Source: Blastococcus sp.
GTDB taxonomy: Bacteria; Actinomycetota; Actinomycetes; Mycobacteriales; Geodermatophilaceae
Length of the DNA stretch: 33,989 nucleotides
Assembly (NCBI GenBank): GCA_025465355.1
Contig: JAODNN010000034.1
Span: forward strand, 1 to 33,989
Direction of reading: 5' to 3'
Shown: positions 27,414-33,989 of the stretch, in pieces
Layout of the letters: the number at the start of each line of letters is the position of its first letter
Numbering within the stretch: the first letter of the stretch is position 1
Notes under the pieces: model-generated
Databases searched by the model: none
Seen by the model: only the letters and a program-made list of their open reading frames with translations
Told to the model about the DNA's origin: nothing
Program-made: the position numbers and the translations under genes

Positions 27414-27521
27414 CTGCGCTCACCTGTGCCTCTGTCCGCCGAACCGGCTTCCGACTCCGGCCTTCGACGCTACGGCCGCACCGAGCGCGACCTCGGCTCG
27501 GAGCGGTTCTGCGGGCGCAAA

Positions 27522-27533
27522 GATTCCGTCAAG
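27522..27533. promoter_or_regulatory. Motif upstream of the permease matching the kdpD-region repeat
   Basis: GATTCCGTCAAG differs from GATCGCGTCAAG (twice in the kdpD upstream region) at two positions. On the - strand it includes TTGACG, a -35-like hexamer, but no -10 lies 17-18 nt downstream, so an operator is as likely as a promoter. Confidence 0.35.
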
Positions 27534-27552
27534 ATCCGGGGGCGGGCAGGCC

Positions 27553-27575
27553 GCCGGGGATGGTCGCGCCCCGGC
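27553..27575 (-). terminator. Hairpin after the alpha/beta hydrolase
   Basis: GCCGGGG (27553-27559) pairs with CCCCGGC (27569-27575) around a 9-nt loop, a perfect 7-bp stem starting about 16 nt after the hydrolase stop. Likely end of the uvrA-hydrolase transcript. No T-run. Confidence 0.55.
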
Positions 27576-27590
27576 AACGTCCAGGGCAAT

Positions 27591-28520
27591 TCAGCCCGTG
27601 GGTCCGTCGAGCCGCTCGTCCAGCCACTCGACGAGGTCGTCGACGACCTCGTCGCGGTTGGTCTCGTTGAACACCTCGTGCCGCGCCTCGGGGTACACGT
27701 GCTGGTCCACCGGCAGCCCCCGGTCACGGAGCAGCGCGGCGAGCGCGGTGACCTGGCCGGCGTTCTCCCCGCCGACGGGGTCCCGCTGACCGGACAGCAG
27801 CAGCACAGGCAGCCCCTCGGGCAGGTTCGCCACCGCCTTCGGGGTCGCCGCACCCAGCCCCAGCCCGAAGACCCCGGCCGCGTAGGCAGCGGTCAACGGC
27901 ATCGCGTCACCGGTCAGCGGGTCGGCCACGTAGGCGTCGACCTCCGACGGGTCACGGGAGAGCCAGTCGAAGGGCGTCCGGGCGGGCTCGAACGGCTGAT
28001 TGAAGGCGCTCAGCGCGTCCAGTGCGTTGTCTCCCGCACCGGCGGCCACCGCCTCTTCCAGCGCCGTCACCATGTCGGCGAGCTGCGGGGACACGCCGAT
28101 CGGCCCGGAGAGCACGAGGCCCGCCAGCTCGGACCCGTCCCGCTCGGCCCCGGCCAGTGCGATCATGGAACCCATCGAATGGCCCAGCAGCACCCGCGGA
28201 ACCCCGGGGTGCTGCTCCGCCATCAGCAGTTGCACGGCGTGGACGTCGTCCAGGATCCGGTCGACGCTGGGGCCGCCGAATCGCCCGATGCCGGTGCTCT
28301 CCGCGGTCCGGCCGTGCCCGCGCAGGTCCATGGCGTAGACGGCCAGGCCACGTGCGGTGAGCGCCGCCGCCAGCCGCCCGTACCTGCCGGAGTGCTCCGA
28401 GGCGCCGTGGACGATCTGGACCACGCCCCGGACGTCACCGTCCGGTTCCCATCGCCGATAGGCCACCGAGACCCCGTCGACCGCCTTCAGCAACCGCACG
28501 TCTCCGGACGACGACGTCAT
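27591..28520 (-). CDS. Alpha/beta hydrolase, monoacylglycerol-lipase-like (serine aminopeptidase S33 type)
   Basis: 309 aa, ATG at 28520 with GAGAGGAG six bases upstream. The fold is Hydrolase_4: GVVQIVHGASEHSGRY (oxyanion region), YAMDLRGHGRTAEST, the nucleophile Ser115 in LLGHSMGSMIALAG, then Asp247 in LLSGQRDPVGG and His281 in EARHEVFNE, completing the triad. It probably cleaves lipid esters such as monoacylglycerols or lysophospholipids; the exact substrate is unknown. No signal peptide, so cytoplasmic. It begins 17 nt after uvrA and is probably co-transcribed, but has no evident link to DNA repair. Confidence 0.9.
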   Translation of the reverse strand: MTSSSGDVRLLKAVDGVSVAYRRWEPDGDVRGVVQIVHGASEHSGRYGRLAAALTARGLAVYAMDLRGHGRTAESTGIGRFGGPSVDRILDDVHAVQLLMAEQHPGVPRVLLGHSMGSMIALAGAERDGSELAGLVLSGPIGVSPQLADMVTALEEAVAAGAGDNALDALSAFNQPFEPARTPFDWLSRDPSEVDAYVADPLTGDAMPLTAAYAAGVFGLGLGAATPKAVANLPEGLPVLLLSGQRDPVGGENAGQVTALAALLRDRGLPVDQHVYPEARHEVFNETNRDEVVDDLVEWLDERLDGPTG

Positions 28521-28537
28521 CGAACGCTCCTCTCGGG

Positions 28538-31429
28538 TCAGCTGGCCTTCTTGCGGGCCCGCTTCTTCGGCGCGGCCGCTGCCGCGACGGCGTCCGGGTC
28601 CAGGTGCATCGCGAGGTAACGACCGGTGTGGCTCTCGGGCACGGTGGCCACGAACTCCGGCGGCCCTTCGACGACGACCGTTCCGCCACGGAATCCGCCC
28701 TCGGGACCCATGTCGATGATCCAGTCGGCGCTCTTGATCACGTCCAGGTTGTGCTCGATCACGACGACCGAGTTGCCCTTGTCGACCAGGCCCTGGAGCA
28801 CCAGGAGGAGCTTGCGGATGTCCTCGAAGTGCAGGCCCGTCGTCGGCTCGTCGAGCACGTAGATCGTGCGTCCGGTGGACCGCTTCTGCAGCTCGCTGGC
28901 CAGCTTGACCCGCTGCGCCTCGCCGCCGGAGAGGGTGGGAGCGGGCTGACCGAGCCGCACATAGCCGAGGCCGACGTCGGTGAGGGTCTTCAGGTGCCGG
29001 GCGATCGGCGGGATGGCCGCGAAGAACTCGGCGGCCTCCTCGATGGGCATGTCGAGGACCTCGGCGATCGTCCTGCCCTTGTAGTGCACCTCGAGGGTCT
29101 CCCGGTTGTACCGGGCGCCCTTGCAGACCTCGCACGGGACGTAGACGTCCGGCAGGAAGTTCATCTCGATCTTGATGGTGCCGTCGCCCGAGCACGCCTC
29201 GCAGCGGCCGCCCTTGACGTTGAAGGAGAACCGGCCGGGCAGGTAGCCCCGCATCTTGGCCTCGGGCGTCTGCGCGAAGAGCTTGCGGACGTGGTCGTAG
29301 ACGCCGGTGTAGGTGGCGGGGTTGGACCGGGGCGTGCGACCGATCGGCGACTGGTCGACGTGGACGACCTTGTCGAGCTGGTCGAGCCCGGTGATCGTGC
29401 GGTGCCGACCGGCCACCATCCGGGCGCGGTTCAGCTGGTTGGCCAGCGTCGTGTACAGGATGTCGTTGACCAGGGTCGACTTCCCCGAGCCGGAGACACC
29501 GGTGACCGCGACGAAGCAGCCGAGCGGGAACGTGACGTCGACGCCGCGCAGGTTGTGCTCGCGGGCGCCCTTGACGACGAGCTCGCGGCCCGGCTCGGGC
29601 ACCCGCCGCTCCTTCGGGACGGCGATCTCTCTCCGACCGGACAGGTACTGCCCGGTGAGCGACGTCTCGCTGGCCAGCAGGTCGGCGACGGTACCGCTGA
29701 CGACCACTTCGCCGCCGTGTTCCCCGGCGCCCGGGCCGATGTCGACCACCCAGTCAGCGATCTTGATCGTGTCCTCGTCGTGCTCGACGACGATCAGCGT
29801 GTTGCCCATGTCGCGCAGCCGCAGGAGGGTCTCGATCAGCCGGGAGTTGTCCCGCTGGTGCAGGCCGATCGACGGCTCGTCCAGGACATAGAGGACACCG
29901 ACGAGGCCGGAGCCGATCTGGGTGGCCAGCCGGATCCGCTGCGCCTCACCGCCGGCGAGGGTCGCCGCCGGCCGGTCGAGCGACAGGTAGTCCAGGCCGA
30001 CGTCCACGAGGAAGGACAGCCGGGCCTGGATCTCGCGGAGCACGCGGTCGGCGATCGCCTTCTCCCGCTCCGCGAGCTCGAGCGCACCCAGCCACTGGGA
30101 CGCTTCGCCGATCGACAGGTTGGTGACCTCGGCGATCGACCGGCCGGAGAGCTTGACCGCCAGAATCTCCGGCTTGAGCCGGGTGCCGTGGCAGACGGGA
30201 CAGGGCACGTCGCGCATGTAGCCCTCGTACTTGTCCCGCATGTAGTCGCTGTCGGTGTCCTCGTGCCGGCGCTCGAGGAACGGCAGCACGCCCTCGAAGG
30301 CGGCGTAGTAGCTGCGTTCCCGGCCGTACCGGTTCTTGTAGCGGACGTGCACCTGGTCCGGCGAGCCGTGCAGCACGGCCTTCTGCACCTTGGCGGGCAG
30401 CCGCTCCCACGGGGTGTCCATCGAGAAGCCGATCTGCTGGGACAGACCGGTGAGCAGCCGGGTGAAGTACTCGTTGCTCATCGAGCCGGCCCACGGCGCG
30501 ACGGCACCTTCGCCGAGGCTCTTCTCGGGGTCGGGGATGACGAGCTCGGGGTCGACCTCCTTGCGGGTGCCGATGCCCGTGCACTCCGGGCAGGCGCCGA
30601 ACGGAGAGTTGAACGAGAACGACCGCGGCTCCAGAGCCTCGAACGACAGCCCGTCGTCCACGCAGGCCAGGTGCTCGGAGAAGGTGCGCTCGCGCCCGGG
30701 GTCGTCCTCTACCAGGTCGACGAAGTCGAGGACGACGAGGCCGCCGGCCAGGCCCAGGGCGGTCTCCACCGAGTCGGTCAGCCGGCGCTTGGCGCTCTCC
30801 TTGACCGTCAGCCGGTCCACGATCACCTCGATCGTGTGCTTCTCCTGCTTCTTCAGCTTCGGCGGCTCGGTGAGCGGGTGCACGACGCCGTCGACCCGGA
30901 CACGGGAGAAGCCCTGGGTCTGCAGCGAGCTGAACAGGTCGGCGTACTCGCCCTTGCGGGCGCGCACGACCGGAGCGAGCACCTGGAACCGGGTGCCCTC
31001 CTCCATGGCGAGCACCTGGTCGACGATCTGCTGTGGCGTCTGCCGGGAGATCGGCTTGCCGCAGTTCGGGCAGTGCGGCTGGCCCGCCCGCGCGTAGAGC
31101 AGGCGAAGGTAGTCGTAGACCTCGGTGATGGTGCCGACGGTCGACCGCGGGTTGCGGTTGGTGGACTTCTGGTCGATCGAGACGGCCGGCGACAGACCCT
31201 CGATGAAGTCGACGTCCGGCTTGTCCATCTGGCCGAGGAACTGCCGGGCGTACGCCGACAGCGACTCGACGTAGCGACGCTGCCCCTCGGCGAAGATGGT
31301 GTCGAAGGCGAGGCTCGACTTGCCGGAGCCCGACAGCCCCGTGAAGACGATCAGTGCATCACGGGGAAGGTCGAGGTGGACGTCCTTGAGGTTGTGCTCT
31401 CGGGCGCCGCGGACGACGAGCCGGTCCAT
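28538..31429 (-). CDS. uvrA: Excinuclease ABC subunit A
   Basis: 963 aa from ATG 31429 ([20 protein letters not shown]), the usual family start, with AGGGA just upstream. An upstream ATG at 31477 would add 16 residues ([16 protein letters not shown]) but has poor Shine-Dalgarno spacing. UvrA is the damage-recognising ATPase of nucleotide excision repair. It has two ABC modules: Walker A GLSGSGKS near residue 30 and GVSGSGKS in the second half, signatures [16 protein letters not shown] and [16 protein letters not shown], and zinc-finger cysteine pairs ([25 protein letters not shown]). Residues such as [12 protein letters not shown] and [13 protein letters not shown] are typical. All parts are intact. 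Confidence 0.98.
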   Translation of the reverse strand: MDRLVVRGAREHNLKDVHLDLPRDALIVFTGLSGSGKSSLAFDTIFAEGQRRYVESLSAYARQFLGQMDKPDVDFIEGLSPAVSIDQKSTNRNPRSTVGTITEVYDYLRLLYARAGQPHCPNCGKPISRQTPQQIVDQVLAMEEGTRFQVLAPVVRARKGEYADLFSSLQTQGFSRVRVDGVVHPLTEPPKLKKQEKHTIEVIVDRLTVKESAKRRLTDSVETALGLAGGLVVLDFVDLVEDDPGRERTFSEHLACVDDGLSFEALEPRSFSFNSPFGACPECTGIGTRKEVDPELVIPDPEKSLGEGAVAPWAGSMSNEYFTRLLTGLSQQIGFSMDTPWERLPAKVQKAVLHGSPDQVHVRYKNRYGRERSYYAAFEGVLPFLERRHEDTDSDYMRDKYEGYMRDVPCPVCHGTRLKPEILAVKLSGRSIAEVTNLSIGEASQWLGALELAEREKAIADRVLREIQARLSFLVDVGLDYLSLDRPAATLAGGEAQRIRLATQIGSGLVGVLYVLDEPSIGLHQRDNSRLIETLLRLRDMGNTLIVVEHDEDTIKIADWVVDIGPGAGEHGGEVVVSGTVADLLASETSLTGQYLSGRREIAVPKERRVPEPGRELVVKGAREHNLRGVDVTFPLGCFVAVTGVSGSGKSTLVNDILYTTLANQLNRARMVAGRHRTITGLDQLDKVVHVDQSPIGRTPRSNPATYTGVYDHVRKLFAQTPEAKMRGYLPGRFSFNVKGGRCEACSGDGTIKIEMNFLPDVYVPCEVCKGARYNRETLEVHYKGRTIAEVLDMPIEEAAEFFAAIPPIARHLKTLTDVGLGYVRLGQPAPTLSGGEAQRVKLASELQKRSTGRTIYVLDEPTTGLHFEDIRKLLLVLQGLVDKGNSVVVIEHNLDVIKSADWIIDMGPEGGFRGGTVVVEGPPEFVATVPESHTGRYLAMHLDPDAVAAAAAPKKRARKKAS

Positions 31430-31542
31430 GTAATCCCTGTCGGTCGCTGTGGCGGTGACGCGGCGTTGCCGCGCCATTGGTTCTGCGCTGTCTCCTGCTG
31501 TGGCGGCGCTACCGGGTCGGCCGGACGCCACCCCCGGACGCG

Positions 31543-31560
31543 CCGGACGGCGTCGTCCGG
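31543..31560 (-). terminator. Hairpin just after the amidase
   Basis: CCGGACG (31543-31549) pairs with CGTCCGG (31554-31560), 4-nt loop, 6 nt past the amidase stop codon. CCGGACG is also present at 31521-31527 and 31534-31540, so the right arm has alternative partners. No T-run. Confidence 0.55.
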
Positions 31561-31566
31561 CCGCGG

Positions 31567-33015
31567 TCAGACGGGGGCCGCGGTGGAGGCCACGGTGGGG
31601 TCGAAGACCGGTGCGTACCGGCGCCACGGCTTCCGGCGCTCCAGCTCTTCGGCCACCCAGAGTAGTCGTCCTTCGGCTCCCGGGGGGCCGACGAACTGGA
31701 CCGCCAAGGGCAGCCCCTCGGGCCGGTTACCCGCAGGGAGAACAAGCGCCGGGAGACCCGCGAGATTCCACGCCGCCGTCCACGGAGCCCACCGTGCGTT
31801 GGCCGTCACATTCGCCAGGAAGGACCGCTCGTGCCACGGACGGGCGGCCAGCGGCGGCCCGGTCGTGACGGGGGTGAGCAGCAGGTCGACGTCCTCGAAG
31901 AAGCCGGCCATCCGCTCGCGGAACCGTTCAGCGGTACGGGGGCGCACGAGACCGGCACTGCGGAGGGCGCGCCCGATCCGCGCGTGGGTGCGGCTGCGCG
32001 GCTGCAGCTCGTTGCGCAGGATACCGAGTTGCTCCGCGTCGTCCTCGGCCCCGGCCATCCAGCGGGCGAGCGCCCCGACCGCGGCACCGGTGCTGACCGG
32101 CGGGTTGCGCTGCACGACCGTGTGCCCCGCCGCGGTGAGCAGCGACACGACCGCATCGACGGCGCCCCTCGTCGGGCCGTCGGCGCGGAGGCCCGGCACC
32201 GGCGACCGGGTGGACACCGCGATCCGTAGGGGGCGGGCCGGGGCCTCCAGCGGGGCGGGCGCCTGGCCGGCCAACACCGCCTGCACCAGGGCGAGATCGG
32301 CCACCGTCGTCGCCAGGGCGCCGTTCTCCGCCATACCCGACCAGCTGTCCAGGCCGATCTCGGCCGGGACGACCCCACGGCCCGGCTTCAGGGTGACCAG
32401 CCCGCACGCCGCGGCAGGGAGCCGCAGCGACCCCATGCCGTCGTTGCCGTGCGCCACCGGGACGCAGCCCGCGGCGACCGCCGCGGCACTGCCGCCCGAG
32501 CTGCCGGCGGGAGAGCGCGCGGTGTCCCAGGGGTTGCGGCTCACCGTGCCCGGGCCGTCGGTCGTGCCGTAGAGGCACAGCTCCGGTACCCGGGTGATGC
32601 CCACGATGATCGCGCCGGCCTTGCGCAGCCGGGCGACCACCGGGTGGTCACGCGGCTCCGGGCCGGAGTTCCGGGCCACGGAGCCGTCCGTGCACACCTC
32701 CCCCGCCACGGCCACGTTGTCTTTCACCGCGATCGGGACGCCGGCCAGCGGCAGCGCGAAGCGGGTGAGTGCGGTGTCCACGGCGTGCGCCTCGGCGAGT
32801 GCGGCCTCCCGGCGCAGGACCCGGAAGGCGCCGATCCGGCCGTCGACGGCGTCGATGTGGGCCAGATGCGCCCGGACGACGTCCACGGCCGACACCTCGC
32901 CCGAGTGCACCAGCCGCACGATCTCCGTGGCCGGGAGGCCGACCGTCCGGTCGGCGCCCTGAGCTGTGCTCTGAGCTGTGCCCGGACCTGTGCTCGGAGC
33001 TCCGCTAGCGTCCAT
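31567..33015 (-). CDS. Amidase-signature family hydrolase
   Basis: 482 aa. Enzymes of this family cleave amide bonds with a Ser-cisSer-Lys triad. Here Lys98 is in GVPIAVKDN, the cis-Ser (Ser172 or 173) in [15 protein letters not shown], and the nucleophile Ser196 in [13 protein letters not shown]. The next segment [14 protein letters not shown] is also typical. Substrate unknown: 6-aminohexanoate-like amides, aryl amides or others are possible, and GatA is less likely because no gatB/gatC are nearby. The N-terminal 23 residues are Ser/Thr/Gln/Gly-rich and encoded by decayed 12-bp repeats. No Shine-Dalgarno, but a -10 at exactly the leaderless distance lies before the ATG at 33015. Divergent from the metallo-hydrolase gene, 47 nt apart. 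Confidence 0.92.
   Translation of the reverse strand: MDASGAPSTGPGTAQSTAQGADRTVGLPATEIVRLVHSGEVSAVDVVRAHLAHIDAVDGRIGAFRVLRREAALAEAHAVDTALTRFALPLAGVPIAVKDNVAVAGEVCTDGSVARNSGPEPRDHPVVARLRKAGAIIVGITRVPELCLYGTTDGPGTVSRNPWDTARSPAGSSGGSAAAVAAGCVPVAHGNDGMGSLRLPAAACGLVTLKPGRGVVPAEIGLDSWSGMAENGALATTVADLALVQAVLAGQAPAPLEAPARPLRIAVSTRSPVPGLRADGPTRGAVDAVVSLLTAAGHTVVQRNPPVSTGAAVGALARWMAGAEDDAEQLGILRNELQPRSRTHARIGRALRSAGLVRPRTAERFRERMAGFFEDVDLLLTPVTTGPPLAARPWHERSFLANVTANARWAPWTAAWNLAGLPALVLPAGNRPEGLPLAVQFVGPPGAEGRLLWVAEELERRKPWRRYAPVFDPTVASTAAPV
32959..33006 (-). repeat. Four decayed 12-bp tandem units at the amidase 5' end
   Basis: CTGAGCTGTGCT (32959-32970), CTGAGCTGTGCC (32971-32982), CGGACCTGTGCT (32983-32994) and CGGAGCTCCGCT (32995-33006). 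The unit is a multiple of three, so the reading frame is preserved. Confidence 0.7.
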
Positions 33016-33021
33016 ACCTGG

Positions 33022-33027
33022 ACCGTA
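33022..33027 (-). promoter_or_regulatory. Candidate -10 element for leaderless amidase mRNA
   Basis: TACGGT on the - strand occupies -12 to -7 relative to the A of the amidase ATG at 33015, ideal leaderless geometry. It lies within the short divergent region before the + strand metallo-hydrolase, whose own start has a GGAG site. No -35 seen. Confidence 0.5.
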
Positions 33028-33062
33028 ACGACAGTCGCCGACACTTTCCGATCGGAGTCCCG

Positions 33063-33728
33063 ATGACCGCCTCTCCCTACACCGGTGACGTCGAGGTGGG
33101 CGGCCCGGCGCAGGTCCGGGAACTGCCCGGACTGACCATCTCGAAGCTCGCGGTCAGCGACATGGCCAACAACGCCTACCTGCTGCGCGACAAGGCGACC
33201 GGTGAGGCCTTGCTCGTCGACGCGGCGGCCGACCCGGAGGCGCTGCGCTCGCTCATCGGGGACGCCGACGTGCGCACGGTCGTCACCACACACGGACACT
33301 GGGACCACCATCGGGCACTGCCCGAGATCGTCGCTGACACGGGTGCGGTCACGGTCGCCCACGCGGCGGACGCCGCCGACCTGCCCGTGCCGGTTCAGCG
33401 GACCGTCACGCACGGCGACACGGTGACCGTCGGGGAACAGAGCCTCGAGGTGATCCACCTGCGCGGTCACACGCCCGGCAGCATCGCGCTCGTCTGGCGC
33501 GGTCGGGGGGACGCGGGCGTGCACCTCTTCACCGGCGACAGCCTGTTCCCGGGGGGTCCTGGGAGGACAACAACTCCGGAGAACTTCACGTCGTTGATGA
33601 ACGACTTGGAGGAGCGCATCTTCGGTCCTCTCGATGACTCGACCTGGTTCTACCCAGGGCACGGAAACGACTCGACGATCGGCGAGGAGCGGCCACACCT
33701 CGGCGAGTGGCGAGTCCGGGGCTGGTGA
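33063..33728 (+). CDS. Metallo-beta-lactamase fold hydrolase (glyoxalase II-like)
   Basis: 221 aa, ATG at 33063 with CGGAG about 5 nt upstream. The metal site is complete: His77, His79, Asp81 and His82 in THGHWDHH, His136 in LRGHTPGS, an Asp in LFTGDSLFPGG and a His in FYPGHGNDST. This pattern fits hydroxyacylglutathione-hydrolase-like enzymes binding two metals. No signal peptide. In related actinobacteria an MBL-fold gene commonly flanks uvrA; here the amidase lies between. The exact thioester or ester substrate is not evident. Confidence 0.93.
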   Translation: MTASPYTGDVEVGGPAQVRELPGLTISKLAVSDMANNAYLLRDKATGEALLVDAAADPEALRSLIGDADVRTVVTTHGHWDHHRALPEIVADTGAVTVAHAADAADLPVPVQRTVTHGDTVTVGEQSLEVIHLRGHTPGSIALVWRGRGDAGVHLFTGDSLFPGGPGRTTTPENFTSLMNDLEERIFGPLDDSTWFYPGHGNDSTIGEERPHLGEWRVRGW

Positions 33729-33989
33729 ATCAGGCCATCCCGACTGGAAGCCCAGGCACGTAGCCGCGATGGCCCGGACACCGTCAGTCGGTACCAGTCG
33801 ATGAGCGGCGGGCACACTGGACCGCCGTCAGAAGACTCGCCGACGCAGGAGGTGCGCCAAAGCCGTGGCGATGCAGGCCGACCCGAGGTGGACTACCCGT
33901 GGATGGGGTTACCGGGTCAAGTCCCAGGATCAGACCCTCCGCGCTATCACCCGGATCGTCACGCTCGCGGCCGGTCGGAATTACGTCTG
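33729..33989. other. Terminal 261 bases without a supported gene
   Basis: Stop codons are more frequent than in the rest of the window. A 6-bp stem, CGGCGG (33806-33811) with CCGCCG (33822-33827), could be a terminator for the metallo-hydrolase. An open + frame runs from 33805 to the window end (GTG at 33865; includes ADPRWTTRGWGYRVKSQD), and a second + frame is also open, so neither is convincing. I recognise nothing here; it may be intergenic or the edge of a decayed gene. Confidence 0.4.

Noticed and set aside
28521-29195. Extended reading of the hydrolase frame back into uvrA
   Set aside because: Residues before MTSSSGDVRLLK are a frame shadow of uvrA; a good ribosome site sits just before the ATG at 28520.
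31430-31627. Longer UvrA N-terminus from upstream starts
   Set aside because: Family alignment starts at [14 protein letters not shown]; the upstream ATG at 31477 has poor Shine-Dalgarno spacing and the extra residues have no family similarity.
28604-32572. A 1322-codon open frame on the + strand across uvrA and the amidase
   Set aside because: It is antisense to two genes with intact catalytic motifs; long shadow frames are expected at this GC content, and its composition (Asp/Val/Leu/Gly-rich, no motifs) is typical of such shadows.
31567-33015. Amidase as GatA of the tRNA amidotransferase
   Set aside because: No gatC or gatB nearby, and the nucleophile context [13 protein letters not shown] is closer to general amidases.

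Overview
The window is very GC-rich DNA (roughly 70% by eye, not computed) from the chromosome of an actinobacterium. OpcA, RbpA and WhiA together with the order zwf-opcA-pgl and uvrC-rapZ-yvcK-whiA-gap-pgk-tpiA-secG are actinobacterial hallmarks. Protein style and gene order suggest Geodermatophilales (Blastococcus, Geodermatophilus or Modestobacter type), but genus is inference only. No rRNA, tRNA, IS element, prophage or CRISPR array was seen.

Left part, + strand (1-4818): the pentose-phosphate block. It holds the 3' end of transaldolase, then zwf, opcA and pgl, and a small Trp/Pro-rich protein of unknown function. opcA and pgl overlap by 4 nt. A strong hairpin separates tal from zwf, and a 16-codon ORF sits where pgi often lies in relatives.

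Middle part, - strand (4831-15733, transcribed right to left): uvrC-rapZ-yvcK-whiA, tightly overlapped at its start, then gap-pgk-tpiA, a lone family-5 solute-binding lipoprotein, secG, and an RbpA-family zinc protein behind its own terminator and probable promoter. This block couples DNA repair, carbon-flux regulators, glycolysis, Sec export and RNA polymerase control.

Potassium block (15856-27413): a - strand operon of a 27-aa membrane peptide, kdpF, kdpA, kdpB and kdpC joined by stop/start overlaps or near-overlaps; a - strand pair (39-aa peptide plus a two-part membrane protein); + strand kdpD-kdpE; and convergent to these a 12-TM-type APC-superfamily permease with a soluble C-terminal domain. 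KdpD/KdpE sense K+ limitation or osmotic stress and activate Kdp, a high-affinity K+ ATPase. The permease may be a second K+ or amino-acid carrier. The block looks inserted between uvrA and uvrC, which lie nearer each other in related genomes.

Right part (27591-33728): uvrA with a co-transcribed alpha/beta hydrolase, an amidase-signature enzyme and a divergent metallo-beta-lactamase-fold hydrolase. The last 260 bases hold no gene I can support.

Most of the window is conserved housekeeping. The best leads lie in the Kdp block: the coupled 27-aa peptide, a four-cysteine insertion in KdpC, an 11-bp-phased direct repeat upstream of kdp (KdpE operator candidate), and a 12-bp motif shared by the kdpD and permease upstream regions.
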